Below, in pieces: positions 34,405 through 50,142 of a stretch of DNA of 64,000 nt. Positions within the stretch are counted from its first letter, which is position 1. Every line of letters starts with the position of its first letter. The DNA is from Artemisia argyi (taxonomy: Eukaryota; Streptophyta; Magnoliopsida; Asterales; Asteraceae): the NCBI GenBank assembly GCA_030686995.1, contig CM060696.1:108992949-109056948 (forward strand). Direction: 5' to 3'. Under the pieces are notes generated by a model. It did not search any database. It had not been told where the DNA came from and saw only the letters and a list, made by a program, of their open reading frames with translations. Made by a program: the position numbers and the translations under genes.

Positions 34405-35096
34405 TTTTAATGTGTGTTCTTCTTCAACAGTACGTCACTCGGTTACGTTTCTATGACGATTACGTCGTGACTGTGAACGAGTGCGCATGCACTAAAATCA
34501 ATTTTCAAAACAAGATCGAGGCAAAACCACAATGGACTTAAATCCAATAATCACAAGTGAATGGCTTCTTTGAAAAAGGTACACCACCCACAATGATACA
34601 ATGGCAAGTTTTTATCTTAAGTTTGGAAACTTATTATGTTCACACCCCCAGTTGGTAGGTGTTCTGCCTTGGTTTGCGGTGGTAAAATTTTATGTAATTA
34701 TATTCACAGTAAAATGTTTTTGGCTTTTCGTGTATGGGTGAAAAACTTGGACAATATTTTTGGAACTGATTCGTTAACCGAAATCGTTCCTTTAAGATTA
34801 CTCGCAGGCTGGCGGGAGGGAATAAATGGATCCCTCTTCAGTTCGCAATTTAATGTCAGAACTTAACTTATACCAACTGTATAGGTTGTAATCTTAAAGA
34901 TAACGAAGTAATTTAACTTCATAGTTTGTTTTGTTGTTTTTGATTTTTTTGGTGTTGCTAACACTTCAGGAAAAGTGTTAATGAACTTTTTTAGTTTTGA
35001 TTTTGATTTTCACAAAAATTTACAAAGTGGTGATATTTGTACAGGAGGGTTTTTGAAAACCACTAAACCTAAAACGTTTTGAAATACGCAACAACC
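34405..35096 (-). other. E2 5' leader
   Basis: Between PBS and the gag start; noncoding. Packaging signals would be expected here, but I recognise none. Confidence 0.7.
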
Positions 35097-35114
35097 TCCC
35101 CGGCAGCGGCGCCA
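35097..35114 (-). other. primer-binding site of E2
   Basis: In sense, TGGCGCCGCTGCCGGGGA lies five bases after the 5' LTR. It differs in one position from the tRNA-Asp complement present intact in E3. Confidence 0.88.
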
Positions 35115-35689
35115 AATTTTGACTCCTCCTAAACCAACCAGTCAACCGGGTGCAGTTGATAGGCCCACCTAGGAGAAAGTGCAATGTATATTAACCGTGG
35201 AAATATAGGGAAATCCCCGGGTCGTTAAGTCCCGACGAGATTGAAATTGTATTCTGAACGTTTTTGGGAATAAGTGGCACTGAGGACAGTAGCCAAAGAT
35301 GATTGGGAATTTGATTATGCTACTGATTGCTTGGTATTTGGACAATATGGAATGATATAAACAATAACAGATATACAGATATGATTACAAGTACACAACT
35401 TGGGAATCAGATAACAGACAGAGAAAAGTGGATTCAACAAATTAAAAACTACAGGGGGTGCAAGTGAAACTTTTTCAAAAAAATAAAAAGAAAATTTAAA
35501 ATGAAAAATGAAATTATTTATTTGATTATTTTAATATTTAAATACTAATTAATTAATTAAAAATATTAAAAGGTAATTTAAATCTAATTTAAATCAAACT
35601 AAAAATGATAAAGACTACAAATTAATCTAAAAACTTGCAAAAATATTTTCTAAACCTTAAAATGAACTTGAAGAAAGAATAAAAATTAA

Positions 35690-36767
35690 GGGAAAATTTT
35701 ATAAGAAAGTCCCCTTTAAGCTTAAGGGAAAATTTTATAAGGTGGCAATCAGACCAGCTATCTTGTACGGGTCAGAATGTTGGCCTATCACAAAAGCTCA
35801 AGCTAACAGAGTGGAAGTGGCAGAACTGAGGATGCTAAGGTGGATTTGTGGTAAGACGATGCTTGACATGATCCCGAACGGAGTTTTCAGAGCGGAACTT
35901 GAAGTTGAAACTATAATCTCGAAGATGCGAGAAGGAAGGTTAAGGTGGTTCGGCCATGTCAGAAGGAGGCCACAAACAACTCCGGTTAGGAGAGTCGAAG
36001 CGCTGATAGTCGACGGTTTGAGGAGGAGGGGAAGACCTAAGCTCAGGTGGGAGGATCGACTTAGGCTAGACATGAAGGAGCTTCTCTTGTCCGAGGACAT
36101 GATCTCAGATAGGAATGTGTGGAGAGCTAGGATTAGGACTTGCGGGTAGTGTCGGAAGGGTGGTAGGTGCTTGCCTTTGCGTGCCTTTGCGTCTGGGTCT
36201 TTTCTCTTCCCTTTGTTGCCCTGCCCCTGTGCCTTTTAGGTTTAGTTTGCCCTTTGCTCTTTAGGTTTAGTGGCCCCTTTGCTCTTCCCTTTTAGGTTTG
36301 TGGTAGGCTAGTGGTGTCTCTTTGCTTTGCCTTAGCTTTTGCCCCCTGTGTTGCCTTGCTTTGTTTTTGTGTTGCTCTTCTTGCCTTTTGCCTGCTTGCT
36401 TGTGTGTCCTTGTTTTGTTGTGTTTGTTTTTGGCTTGTCTTTTGCCCTACTTGCTCTGTTTGCATGTTTTGATTGTCTTGCCCCTTGTTTGTTGTTTTGG
36501 TGCTCTGTTTGTTTGCATGTTTATATGTTTGTCTTTTGTTCTAGGCTTGGTTGCTTGCTTCTGTTTGCTTTTACTTGTTGCCCTTTTGCTACTTGCTTCT
36601 TTTGTTTCGCTATCACTCGCACTGGTGCACGTGCCGGAGGTCTCCCTGGAAGCAGTCTCTCTACTCCTAGGTTTTGCCTGGGGTAGGGGTAGGACCTGTC
36701 TACATTTCTACCTCCCCCATACCTCGCCTTCGCGGGATTGGGTATTGTTGTTGTTGTTGTTGTTGTT
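35690..36767 (+). mobile_element. 5'-truncated RTE-type LINE
   Basis: Inserted in the right LTR of E2. It consists of the C-terminal part of an RTE ORF, a T-rich 3' UTR (36150-36735), and the tail GCGGGATTGGGTATTG(TTG)n that is typical of plant RTE. About 24 bp of target present at 8820-8843 of the sister LTR is missing, so integration deleted target sequence and left no clear TSD. At the 5' junction AAGGGAAAATTTTATAAG is present twice (35689-35706 and 35724-35741). Confidence 0.88.
35718..36149 (+). pseudogene. RTE LINE ORF2 C-terminal fragment
   Basis: An in-frame fragment of about 143 residues beginning KLKGKFYKVAIRPAILYGSE, with CW next. It continues with AELRMLRWICGKTMLD, LRWFGHVRRRP and RRGRPKLRWEDRLR, and ends at a stop. 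These are hallmarks of the region after the RT domain in plant RTE ORFs. The endonuclease and RT cores are absent (5' truncation), so it is dead. The ATG-like start used by ORF callers (GTG 35742) is not a real start. Confidence 0.88.
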
Positions 36768-38510
36768 ATGAGTTTTCTATTAATTAAATACTAATTATAT
36801 TAATTATACTAATTAAACTATTTTAAATTACTAATAATACTAAAATGACTTAGAAAATTATGGAAAAATTTATAAAACTAATTAACCATCACAGGTATCC
36901 TAAAAAGTTATAAAAAGTTGGTTTTATGTATTTTTAAACTAATTTACTAATTATTATTCTAATTATTAATTAATTACCAATTAAGCTAATTATATTATAA
37001 AAAATAGAAAATGAACAGTAGAAATTCTAGAAAAATTACTAAAAATGTTTTAACTTATATAAAAGCTAGGAAAATTATAAAAACTAGGTGTTACTTAATA
37101 AAATCTAATTTTGCTATTTAATTCTTTAATATTAATTAATAATTAATTAAACTAATATTAATTCTAATAATTACTAAATGACAAAGGAAAAATTTATAAA
37201 AGTACTTGAATATAAAATAGATTTAATAAAAATATAAAAATGCAGAAGTGCTTATAAATAAGCTAAAAAGAAAATTAGAAATATAATTTCTATTAAATAG
37301 AAGCTATCACTATAATTAAATTTGGCTTTTTCTGATTTTTCTTTTATAGAACTACTAAAATACATAAAATATGAAACTTTTGTAAAAACAACTAATTTGG
37401 AAATCAAAAATAAGCACTGTGAGTGCTTATTAGCTTTGACAGTTGACTAGGTTTGACCAAATCAAGAAATAAGCTCAAATGGGCTTATGTGGGGTCCAAA
37501 AGGGTGGATTCTGGTTCACCTAAGTTAGTTGGACTTGTTTAAGCTAGATTTGATAATATAAGATCATAGAATAAGCTAATAAGCCACAATAAGCAATTGC
37601 TTATTGAGTGACTGAGACAGAAATGGGACAGAGTTCAAGGGATGATTCGGGTGGGACCCAGTGAGCTTGAGCTCAAAACCAAGCTCAAGACTTGAAGGTG
37701 GGTAGGAGGGGGGGTTGAAAAAACCAACTTGGAGCTAGTGGGACCTACTGATGTGGCCACAATCAACCACCAAAGTGGTGGTTGTGGTATGTGTAGCAGG
37801 GGAGCTTCTTCCCCTGCAAGTGTGTTTGAGCCTGTGTGGCTTGCACAAGAAAAATCACAAAAATATGGCAAAGGTGGGATTCAATAGACTAGCTAATACT
37901 CTTTAACATGTGAAAGTTCCAAAGCCTAACTCTTAATACACAAATCTCTAAAATTCATGCCATTTTTGGAAAATCTGAGATAATGCAATTTTGACTTTAT
38001 TAGATATTAAGCCAAGTTGACTTAAGTGAAACTCTAACTTGATTTTCTGGATGATTGTGTTACAATAAGCTAAGTTAAGACTAAAATAAGCTAAATCACT
38101 AACTTGTGGATGGTTATGGGTCATATACTACTCTAAATTCAACACAGATGGATTTTTAGGCCTAAGTTTGTGTGATTTTGACTTTTCTACAAATGAGGTC
38201 TGAGTTTTATTACTTAAAGGTCCTAGTTAAACCTAAAGAAGCCTGTACCAACAATGAACAACCACCAAAAACCTTTTGATCACTCTCAACACCCTAGATC
38301 CAAACAGTCCTGATAAAAGCTTGGATTTTGGTTTTTTGGATCAAACAAATTCCTGAGACCTCTTAATTGCTTCTAATTAACTTATTATGGTTTCATGAGT
38401 CTATAAGAACACAGAAACAAGGGCTGCAAACACAGATGACCAAGAAATCAATTATACTAATTTGACTGTATAAATTTGATTTTTAGCTACTATAAATTTA
38501 AATGAACAAG

Positions 38511-41500
38511 TGGTGTGTATTAATTTACACACCTTTTCTTTACCAAATACCGGACCAAAACGACCAAAAGCCAACCTTAAAATGCCAAATACGTTGTGTT
38601 TTTGTGTTTGTGATGTGTAGGTACGGATATTACAAAAATGGACAAAACAAAGCAAACACGAGCACGGGATTGGAAAGAGTGTTTAAGAGCCGAAGCCGGG
38701 GAAGGAATTTACAAGTGTGGATCACTATTATGCTCAAAGTGTCATAATCTACCTTGAAGAATAACTACTTGGCAAGATTAGCCCTTGGATTATACTTTTG
38801 AAGAAAGTAAAAATTAGCCCTTGAAGTTTCAATAAATACATAAATGGTCCTTGAATATTTTTACAACCAAAAGCTGAAAATATAAGTCCAATGCCACAAA
38901 TTCATTACCAAAAGCCCATATACTCAGCCCATTCATTTCAATACCAAAAACCCAGCCCATCCCCACTCCGGTCAAAAAGTCAAAACGCAATAAAAAATAT
39001 ATATAACTCACTCCCGCCCCCCAATTTTACCCCGTACCCAGATTCACTATTCACTCTACAGTAAACATGAACCCTAACTTCCCCAATCCCATAAATTACC
39101 GCCATTAAAGGCAAATTGGTACAATCAAGCGTGTTTCTAGAAGCTATTGGTGATGTCAGATGGTGTCAGAGGTCAAGAAACACATACGGGGGACATGTGG
39201 CATGCTACTATTGGCAGAGACGCGTCATAATGAGTGATCCAAGGGTGGACAATGATTGGGAAATGATTAATTGGTGATCAAGGGCTCTGATTATGCTCAA
39301 ACAAACACAACCTCACACGGATTGCCAACATGGCAATCCGTGAGCTCACTCTTCACCTCTCCTATAAATAGATACTTGTAATAGCTTATTTGGTGTGGAG
39401 TTTTGGGTAGCAAAACTCTGCCAAATTGTTTTCAGATTTGTAGATTGTTTCTAATTCCAATTGTAATCTCATATTTTTTTTTAATACAAAGTACTTTTCA
39501 TTGCTTTAATTACTGCTTATTCTAGTTTTTAATATTTAGTTTAGCTTATACTTCTGTTTTAGTATTTCAAATCATCTCAGTTTTTCATTGCTTTCAAAAC
39601 CTTACTGTTTTATTCAAATAGATTAAATGTAAATCAGAAAATTAAAAAAAAATAAAAATAAAAAGAGTTGTTCAAATTCAGTTTTTCAGGTCTTGATTAA
39701 GCTTGTTTCTGTTTGTTTACACCTAAATCCTGTTTTAAATAGACTTTATGAGAATAGTTTTTCATTGTTCTGTTCAATTGAAAGTTGGTCAAAGTTAGTC
39801 AACAGTGGTAATAGATTGATGATCCAGTGGTATGGTTGATAGTCCAAAGTGAGAAATGGAAGCATTTGGCCTATCCAAAGATAGGCTAGCATAGTGAACA
39901 CCTCTCTTTTGAGCTGAGGTGATTTATGGTTGTAAGTCCTTTTCATTTTAGTACATTTACTGCATAATTAGTGATTCTGTGTTTCTGAGGTTATATAATT
40001 GTTTTTTATTGTTGTTTTTACTTCTATTATTGTCATTATAGTTATCTAGATCATTAGTTTAGGTATCAGTAGACTAAATCTCATGTTTTATAGTATAATT
40101 GCTTAGTTAAGGGGTGTTTGGATCTGCCAGTTACTAGTAGTTAGAGTTGATTATTTGAGGTAACTTTTGCACACATAGTCTTACTTAGGATAATATAGGT
40201 TATTAGTAGCTTAAAATTGATAGGTTTAATCTTAAAAGTCAAAAATAGCTTGTAATCCTTACACTGCCTTTGATTTTATTGACTGTGAGTGTTGAGCTTG
40301 TTGATTCAATTCCCCTTATGATTGAGATTAAGATTTTTATGCTTTAACGTGTTCAATATACATCTAGTAGTAGAATTAGGCATTTGAAATTAGGATTAGT
40401 CAAAGTTTCATTGTAATCTAAAAGTCAAAGTTAGTCTGAACTCAGTTTTTGATCACACTTTTGTTAGCAATCTTAGGGTTCATTTCTAGTTGGAATTACA
40501 TTTCAAATACTGTTTTGAGTAGTGTAGCAGTCAGTTAATCTATAGAAACAAGAAATTTTAGGTTTGAAACTTTTTTGCTTATTGAAACAGTGATTGGAAG
40601 TAGACTGTTTAAGCAAAGTTTTCCCCTGCACCACAAGTTTTGGTAGGTTTACTTGGCTCATTTAGAGTAGCAGATAGATGTTTTAGATAAAGTTTTTGTT
40701 TCTTTTGGATACTTAGTAGTGTAGAGATTAAATTGCCACTATAATTCTAGTTTGTAGCCTCTTAGGATTGCTTATTTTGGTCTGGCTATTTAGTAGTTTG
40801 GGACTATTTTATGTTTTGATACTTAGGACTGCTATTGCTCTTCTTGCTTGTTATTTCAGCTTTATTGGTATATCTTAGTTCCTTATAGTGGATATTAGTG
40901 CTCTGAATTGTTCCTAGTTGCTGGCTTATTCTGTTTCTCATTCTGCTTATTGTATAGCTTATCTCATACTGCTTATTGCTTGCTTATCATGTTTCTTTAT
41001 TTCTTTTGATCTGAGATTGATACTTTTAAGTTCATTATAGTAATTTGTACCTGTGTTTTAAGTTTCACACAGTTTTTGGTACAAGTGCTTATTATTAAGC
41101 ACTTGTATTAAGCTGTTTTTGCTTGAATAAGCACTTCTGCTTAACTTTTTCATTCCAAAATTTTTTTGCAACATTTTTATATTATTTTTGATTTTCTGTA
41201 AATTTTTCATAATTTTCTGGATTGTTTTACTATTTTTATTAATTTTTCTTCATTATAAATCAATTTTAAATAACAAAAACCTATAAAAGATCAGAAAAAG
41301 CTTTAAAAAAAAATACAAAAACAGTTTAGAAAATTCTTTTATAATATTTTAGATTTTTCAAATTAATTTTCACAATTTTTCCATTATTTTTCACCTTTTC
41401 TTTTATTTTTAATTACTTTTAAATTCAATAAATAGAAAATTAATTCTAGAAAATAAATAAAAAGCTCAAAAAAAATATTTTTCTTTTTCTTAAAATTCTT

Positions 41501-41845
41501 TTTATTAGTTTAAGATTTTTAGGAAATTGTTTTACACTTGTAGGATCATTTTTAGATTAAAAGTCACGTTTTATTTTGTACGTTACGTTTAAAAATTACG
41601 TTTGCATTTTCGTTTTCACGTTTTTGACTTTTGTGTGTATATAGCTTGTACCTTGTGCATATTTCACTATTACTTATCATATTTTGATTTCACAATCACT
41701 TTTTCACTATTCACTTACACTACACGATTCCCAAATCGATAATTCGGATTTTCCATTCGAGCCTTCGTTGGGAGAACGACCCGGGAAATACTATCACCAG
41801 TATTTCTTCGGAATATAATTATATACTATAATTTGACACACATTA
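38511..41845 (+). repeat. 5' LTR of E3
   Basis: Near-identical to 50143-53472. It ends in TTA rather than the usual CA; the TSD supports this end. Confidence 0.9.
39316..39371 (+). promoter_or_regulatory. E3 LTR promoter: 12-bp perfect palindrome and TATA box
   Basis: CACGGATTGCCA-ACA-TGGCAATCCGTG (39316-39342) is a perfect inverted repeat containing ATTGCCA/TGGCAAT. It lies 20 bp upstream of the TATA box TATAAATAG (39363-39371). It is fully conserved in the 3' LTR (50934-50960, TATA 50981-50989). A dimeric factor-binding site is inferred. Confidence 0.6.
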
Positions 41846-41851
41846 AATTTT

Positions 41852-41869
41852 TGGCGCCGTTGCCGGGGA
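41852..41869 (+). other. primer-binding site of E3
   Basis: TGGCGCCGTTGCCGGGGA, the exact complement of the 3' end of plant tRNA-Asp, six bases after the LTR. Confidence 0.93.
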
Positions 41870-42135
41870 AGGCCGAAGTGAATTTTTGAATATCGTTTTG
41901 AAAAATCGTGTTTTGTTAAGCCTTCCTCTACTTTGTATATATATTTCTATAAAAATTGAAAAATTCAAAACACTTTTCCTAAAGTGTTTACAAAAAAAAA
42001 ATACAAATAAATAATAAAATTTACAGCCTCGTCTCGACCGAAAGGAAGAGCGTTGTAAACAAAAAAAGTCTCACAATATAACAAAAACGTGAAATTAATT
42101 GTTTATCGGATTATTTCAATCACTACAACCGAATA

Positions 42136-46143
<4,008 letters not shown>

Positions 46144-46375
46144 ATAATGACAGAGATTATTTATTTAATTAACCGAAGTTAATTCTCTCCCGTCCCGTCG
46201 CGCGTGGTTTTGAAAGAAACGGTTTTCAATTAACGTTACGTTTTAAGAAAAGAAGAAAATAAAAGAAAATAAAAGTTTTTGTGATTTGTTTTTCTATAAA
46301 TATAAAAACCAAAAATAATCTTCTTATCCTCTAAAATTTGATTCTTTTTCTCAAACCCTCTTATGTTTAATTCTT
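46144..46375 (+). promoter_or_regulatory. E3 leader next to the ORF, with TATA-like sequence
   Basis: TATAAATATAAAA at 46295-46307 lies 69 bp before the ORF start, followed by a CT-rich stretch. It could be a cryptic internal promoter, or plain AT-rich leader. No transcript evidence. Confidence 0.3.
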
Positions 46376-48028
46376 ATGGATCCAATTTGTTCTAATTGTG
46401 GAGAACCGTTCTTCGGAGGGTTGTGTGTGTGGTGTATGTGCGACCAATGTGGTGATAATATTCATGATGGCGTTTGTTGGAATTGTAATTCTCCCGCGTA
46501 TGATCAAAGATCGTTCAGCAATCCGTCAAACGTTCCCGATTACTATACATCACCACCACCTTCGTTTTATTTCTATAATTGTGGAAACCCTTCCGAAGAA
46601 GGAGTGCCGTGTGGGCAATGTTTTTGTGATATATGTGGATACACCGATTGTATGTGCTATGCCCCTAGGGCTGACACGTCTTACGCTTACGATCCGAGCT
46701 TTGATTTTTATCCTCAAAACTTTTATGAGCAAGACCCGTATTACAATGGTGATTCATTTCAAAATCAATCAAATTTTGAACATTGTGGGGGATCGTCTGA
46801 AAATTTTTATGAGCCAAATTCATATTACGATTCTCATGGTTTTAACCAACCCCCACAAACTTCTGAATTTACTAATCAAATTTTTGAAATTAAATCCATT
46901 ATTGAGACGTTAAAAGAAATGGTGGTTAATCGAATTACATCTACTTCCAAGCCTCATGAGAAATCGATGGAAGAACTTCTTGCCGAAGAAAGAAAAGCTC
47001 AATTCTGTGAGTGTTGTATGTACGACGATGATGATTCCATGCTTACGATTATTCTTAACCCTCAAAAAGAATCTATCCCTCCTTCCGTAGAACCCGAGGA
47101 CTCTCTTACAATGGGGGACGAGCATCTAAACACTATTCCGGCAACGGAATCAGACGAATTCAATAAGTCTAGTGTTGAGAACCTCGTTCCAATCCTAAGT
47201 GAGTCCGGAGGAATTTCTAACGGTGATGATGAATTTGTTGAAAATAATCGTCTTGATAATCATGTTGATGCGAATGATATACCGTTTGATGATAATCGTG
47301 TTGAAATATTCTCCGATTCTGACGATGACGATTCTATATCTTGTGGAGAAATCGAATATGTTGATGAAATACCTTCTGAGATTGTCAGCTTAGAAGGAGA
47401 GAATGAAGAAGATGTTGATACGGAAATACAAGATGAAGCTCTTCGTGAAACATTATTGAATGTCAATCTTCTTATCTCTCGAATTGAAGCATTAAATGAT
47501 TCTCTGACTTCTTCTCCTATCCCCGTTATGGATAGTGATTTCTTACCCGAGCTTGAAATCTTTCGATTTGAAGAGACGAGTAGTGGCAATCCCACTATTC
47601 ATGCTGATATCTCTCTTCCGGGTTATGAATGCTTTACTTTTGAGATTGATTCTGTGCTTATTTCTGATAATCCGTCACGTGACCCTCTTTTAGAGGATGT
47701 CGATCGATTTCTTGCTACGAATGACTCGATACCACCGGGTATTGAGAATGAAAAGAATGATATTCTTTCCGATTTACTTTCTTCTCGTCCACCCGCGAAA
47801 CCACCCGATGAAGATTTTGAATCCGATACGAATGATGATATTTTTGAAGTGGTGGACGAAAGTTTTGAACAAGATGTTCCTTTTATCATCCAAGTGTTTA
47901 AACCATTCTATACTTATACCATCATTTCTTCTTTCCACTCCACCGGGAGTGAGGATACCATCTTTGACCCCGACATCTCCGTTTGTGTCGGGTGTCCGTT
48001 CTATCTGCTCTCCCTAAGGACGAATTAA
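46376..48028 (+). CDS. Cys-rich, acidic gag-position protein of E3
   Basis: A 550-residue ORF. Residues 1-95 contain some 16 cysteines in CxxC-type pairs (CSNCGEPFFGGLC, CMCDQCGDN, CGQCFCDICGYTDC), suggesting two metal-binding modules. Residues 95-160 are Tyr/Asn/Phe-rich, about 165-185 is a short helix, and 215-520 is strongly acidic with phrases such as EPEDSLTMGDE and STGSEDTIFDPDI. Related ORFs with the SGSEDTIFDPGI signature are abundant in Anthemideae retroelement annotations (recollection). There is no protease, RT or integrase signature. It occupies the gag position of an element with a tRNA-Asp PBS. An RNA-binding N-terminus is inference. The frame is intact. Confidence 0.8.
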   Translation: MDPICSNCGEPFFGGLCVWCMCDQCGDNIHDGVCWNCNSPAYDQRSFSNPSNVPDYYTSPPPSFYFYNCGNPSEEGVPCGQCFCDICGYTDCMCYAPRADTSYAYDPSFDFYPQNFYEQDPYYNGDSFQNQSNFEHCGGSSENFYEPNSYYDSHGFNQPPQTSEFTNQIFEIKSIIETLKEMVVNRITSTSKPHEKSMEELLAEERKAQFCECCMYDDDDSMLTIILNPQKESIPPSVEPEDSLTMGDEHLNTIPATESDEFNKSSVENLVPILSESGGISNGDDEFVENNRLDNHVDANDIPFDDNRVEIFSDSDDDDSISCGEIEYVDEIPSEIVSLEGENEEDVDTEIQDEALRETLLNVNLLISRIEALNDSLTSSPIPVMDSDFLPELEIFRFEETSSGNPTIHADISLPGYECFTFEIDSVLISDNPSRDPLLEDVDRFLATNDSIPPGIENEKNDILSDLLSSRPPAKPPDEDFESDTNDDIFEVVDESFEQDVPFIIQVFKPFYTYTIISSFHSTGSEDTIFDPDISVCVGCPFYLLSLRTN

Positions 48029-48038
48029 TTCGGGGATC

Positions 48039-48096
48039 GAGTCAAGCTACGTGACTCGGAAATAAAAAACAAAGTGCTTCGTGGGTGGCAACCCAT
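48039..48096 (+). other. post-stop hairpin pair of E3
   Basis: CGAGTC (48038-48043) and GACTCG (48053-48058) pair around AAGCTACGT. TGGGTGGCAACCCA (48082-48095) follows. Order and spacing match E1 (3391-3446). Confidence 0.65.
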
Positions 48097-48368
48097 GCTT
48101 ATCCAATTTCATCTTCTTATTTTCTATTTTCTAACAAATAACGTGAGGAGGGGGTGCCTCTTCCACTCTTGTGTTCCGTGGTTGTTTGTGATGTTTGTTA
48201 GGATTGTCCGCGATTTATGATGACTCTCATGCTCATTATCTTCTCCGCTCGAGTTTCATTCATCGGTGCTTATTGGAAATCCTATATCCGTGAATCTTAT
48301 CGACTAACGTTTTCTTTGACATAATTAATAAACGGCCTAGAATTTTATTAGGATTACCTTAACCCGTA

Positions 48369-48408
48369 AAACATTGAGGACAATGTTTCGTTCTAGTCTG
48401 GGGGAGGG
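48369..48408 (+). other. internal hairpin plus PPT-like tract of E3
   Basis: AAACATTG-AGGA-CAATGTTT (48369-48388) is a perfect 8-bp stem. AGTCTGGGGGAGGG (48395-48408) follows and resembles the true PPT (AGTCTGGGGGAT) 1.7 kb downstream. Confidence 0.65.
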
Positions 48409-49289
48409 TGAATCTTCGATTCGATTTTGACCTTGCATTTTTCACAAAATGTCGTGCACTCTTGCAACTCCGATTTTCCACCAAAAATAAAAAATTGAAA
48501 AAAAATGAAAATTTTGAAGAAAAAATAAATGAAAAAGTCATGAAAAAGCACAAAAAGATGAGAAAAAGTTGAAAAAGTTGTACAAAAATATAATAAAGTT
48601 TGAATAAGTGTTTTGACACCTTGTTGACTTTCTTGCTGGCGAGAGTAGGAATAAATATTTTGACTTGACCGGGCGTGTTGAGCCCTAGCTTGTTCCCTTA
48701 ACCAATGATAATCACATAAGCTTGTGCTAGTTTTGTACACTAGGAGCTATAAAATGCGAATTCTTTCCTAAGAATCTGCAAGTTCTCGTACTTGACTTTA
48801 TACATGCGCAGCTTAAAAAGCTTTCGCTAGTCTTTTACATCAGGAGCTAGAAAACGCGAATTCTTCTTCTAGAATTTGCAAGTTTCCGTATCTGACTTTA
48901 TATATGCGTGGCTGATTATCGGCTAAGTATTCGCTGGTTTCATTACTTGGAATCTTAAATTGCGAAGAGCGAGAAATGATAGAGTTTATTTAGAAGTTAG
49001 ATGCTAAACGTGGAGTAGTGGTTCTCTTTAGAGCTCATGAGAGGTACTTGTGGCTTTTTACTCCCATCAGAAACGTCACCTATATATAATAGATGTTCTA
49101 GGTTAATTAGTGGTATTTCGGTTTGAATAATATTTAGTTCTTTGTTTTCTTAAGAGAATTTTTGCTTTAGAAGTTGGGTACATATCAAGGAACATCAAAA
49201 ATAAGAGCAAAAAGTGAAAAAATCAAAAGTCAAAAGTTGATTATCTATGTGGTTTTGGAGCTACCCGATAAGCTTCCATTGATGTTATG

Positions 49290-49335
<46 letters not shown>

Positions 49336-50102
49336 GAGAAAGTATGAAAAATATGAGAAAAGTGAAAAATGAAAAAAAAAAGTGAAAGTTTAAAGTTGTA
49401 TGAATAAGAGCTTGTATGTAAATAAGTTGTTGGCGCGTGAGGTGCATGTGTATGATTCTGAATTGGACACATGAGGTGCACGTGTAGTACTCCGCAACTT
49501 ATATTTCTGATATTGTATGTACCAAAATTCCTTGATGTGGACCGAATTTCTATTGCAGTGGTTCTCAAGAGAAAATGAATAACTACTTATCGTTTTAACT
49601 TAGGTATCACTATCGGACTAAAAATTATTGAAACGAGAATATATGAAGCAATTCATTTCTCAACAAAATAAAATATTGAGATACAAAACCTAGGAAATGG
49701 GAGTAAGGAGTTTCCACAAGTAACTGTTATGAGTAGTGTTAGCATCTAATTTGTAGATAAGCTGTGATCTCGTTTGTACACTTAGTTTGGAGACTTGTGA
49801 AAAATCAAGGATGAGAATTTTTATCCGTACGGTCACTTTTCCATGAGAAGTGTTTCTACTCGTTGACCCTAATAATTATTGCAAAATAATGAAAGTTCAA
49901 CAAACCGTCACAAGAATGAAGTATGGAAAAGTACAAAAATAGAAAGTGAAAGTGGAATAAAGAAATAAAAGGAAAATTTTTGGAAAACGGAGCGTTTTTG
50001 AGAATAAATGATTTTATTACTTCTTTCGAACCACCTTGCTACTTTACAAAGTTAGTAGGAAGAGTTTTGAAATTATTTATCTCAAAAGCGTGAATTGATC
50101 AC
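48409..50102 (+). other. E3 3' noncoding region
   Basis: No gene. It contains an A43 run at 49290-49332 and A-rich low complexity at 48484-48600. A partly repeated block at about 48715-48790 and 48810-48905 (GTGCTAGT/TCGCTAGT...GAGCTA.AAA.GCGAATTC...TGCAAGT) is an imperfect tandem duplication. Confidence 0.65.
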
Positions 50103-50142
50103 ATTGCGTGAGGACACGACAATAACTTAGTCTGGGGGATTT
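50103..50142 (+). other. polypurine tract and terminal hairpin of E3
   Basis: ATTGCGTG-AGGA-CACG(A)CAAT (50103-50123) pairs with one bulged A. AGTCTGGGGGATTT then leads directly into the 3' LTR at 50143. Confidence 0.75.

Noticed and set aside
36322..36771. 149-codon Leu/Cys-rich ORF, apparently multi-TM
   Set aside because: It is the T-rich 3' UTR of the RTE element read in a stop-poor frame, downstream of the LINE stop codon.
47260..47889. Ser-rich minus-strand ORFs inside the E3 ORF
   Set aside because: Shadows of the acidic GAT/GAA-rich coding sequence; the plus-strand frame is three to five times longer and intact.
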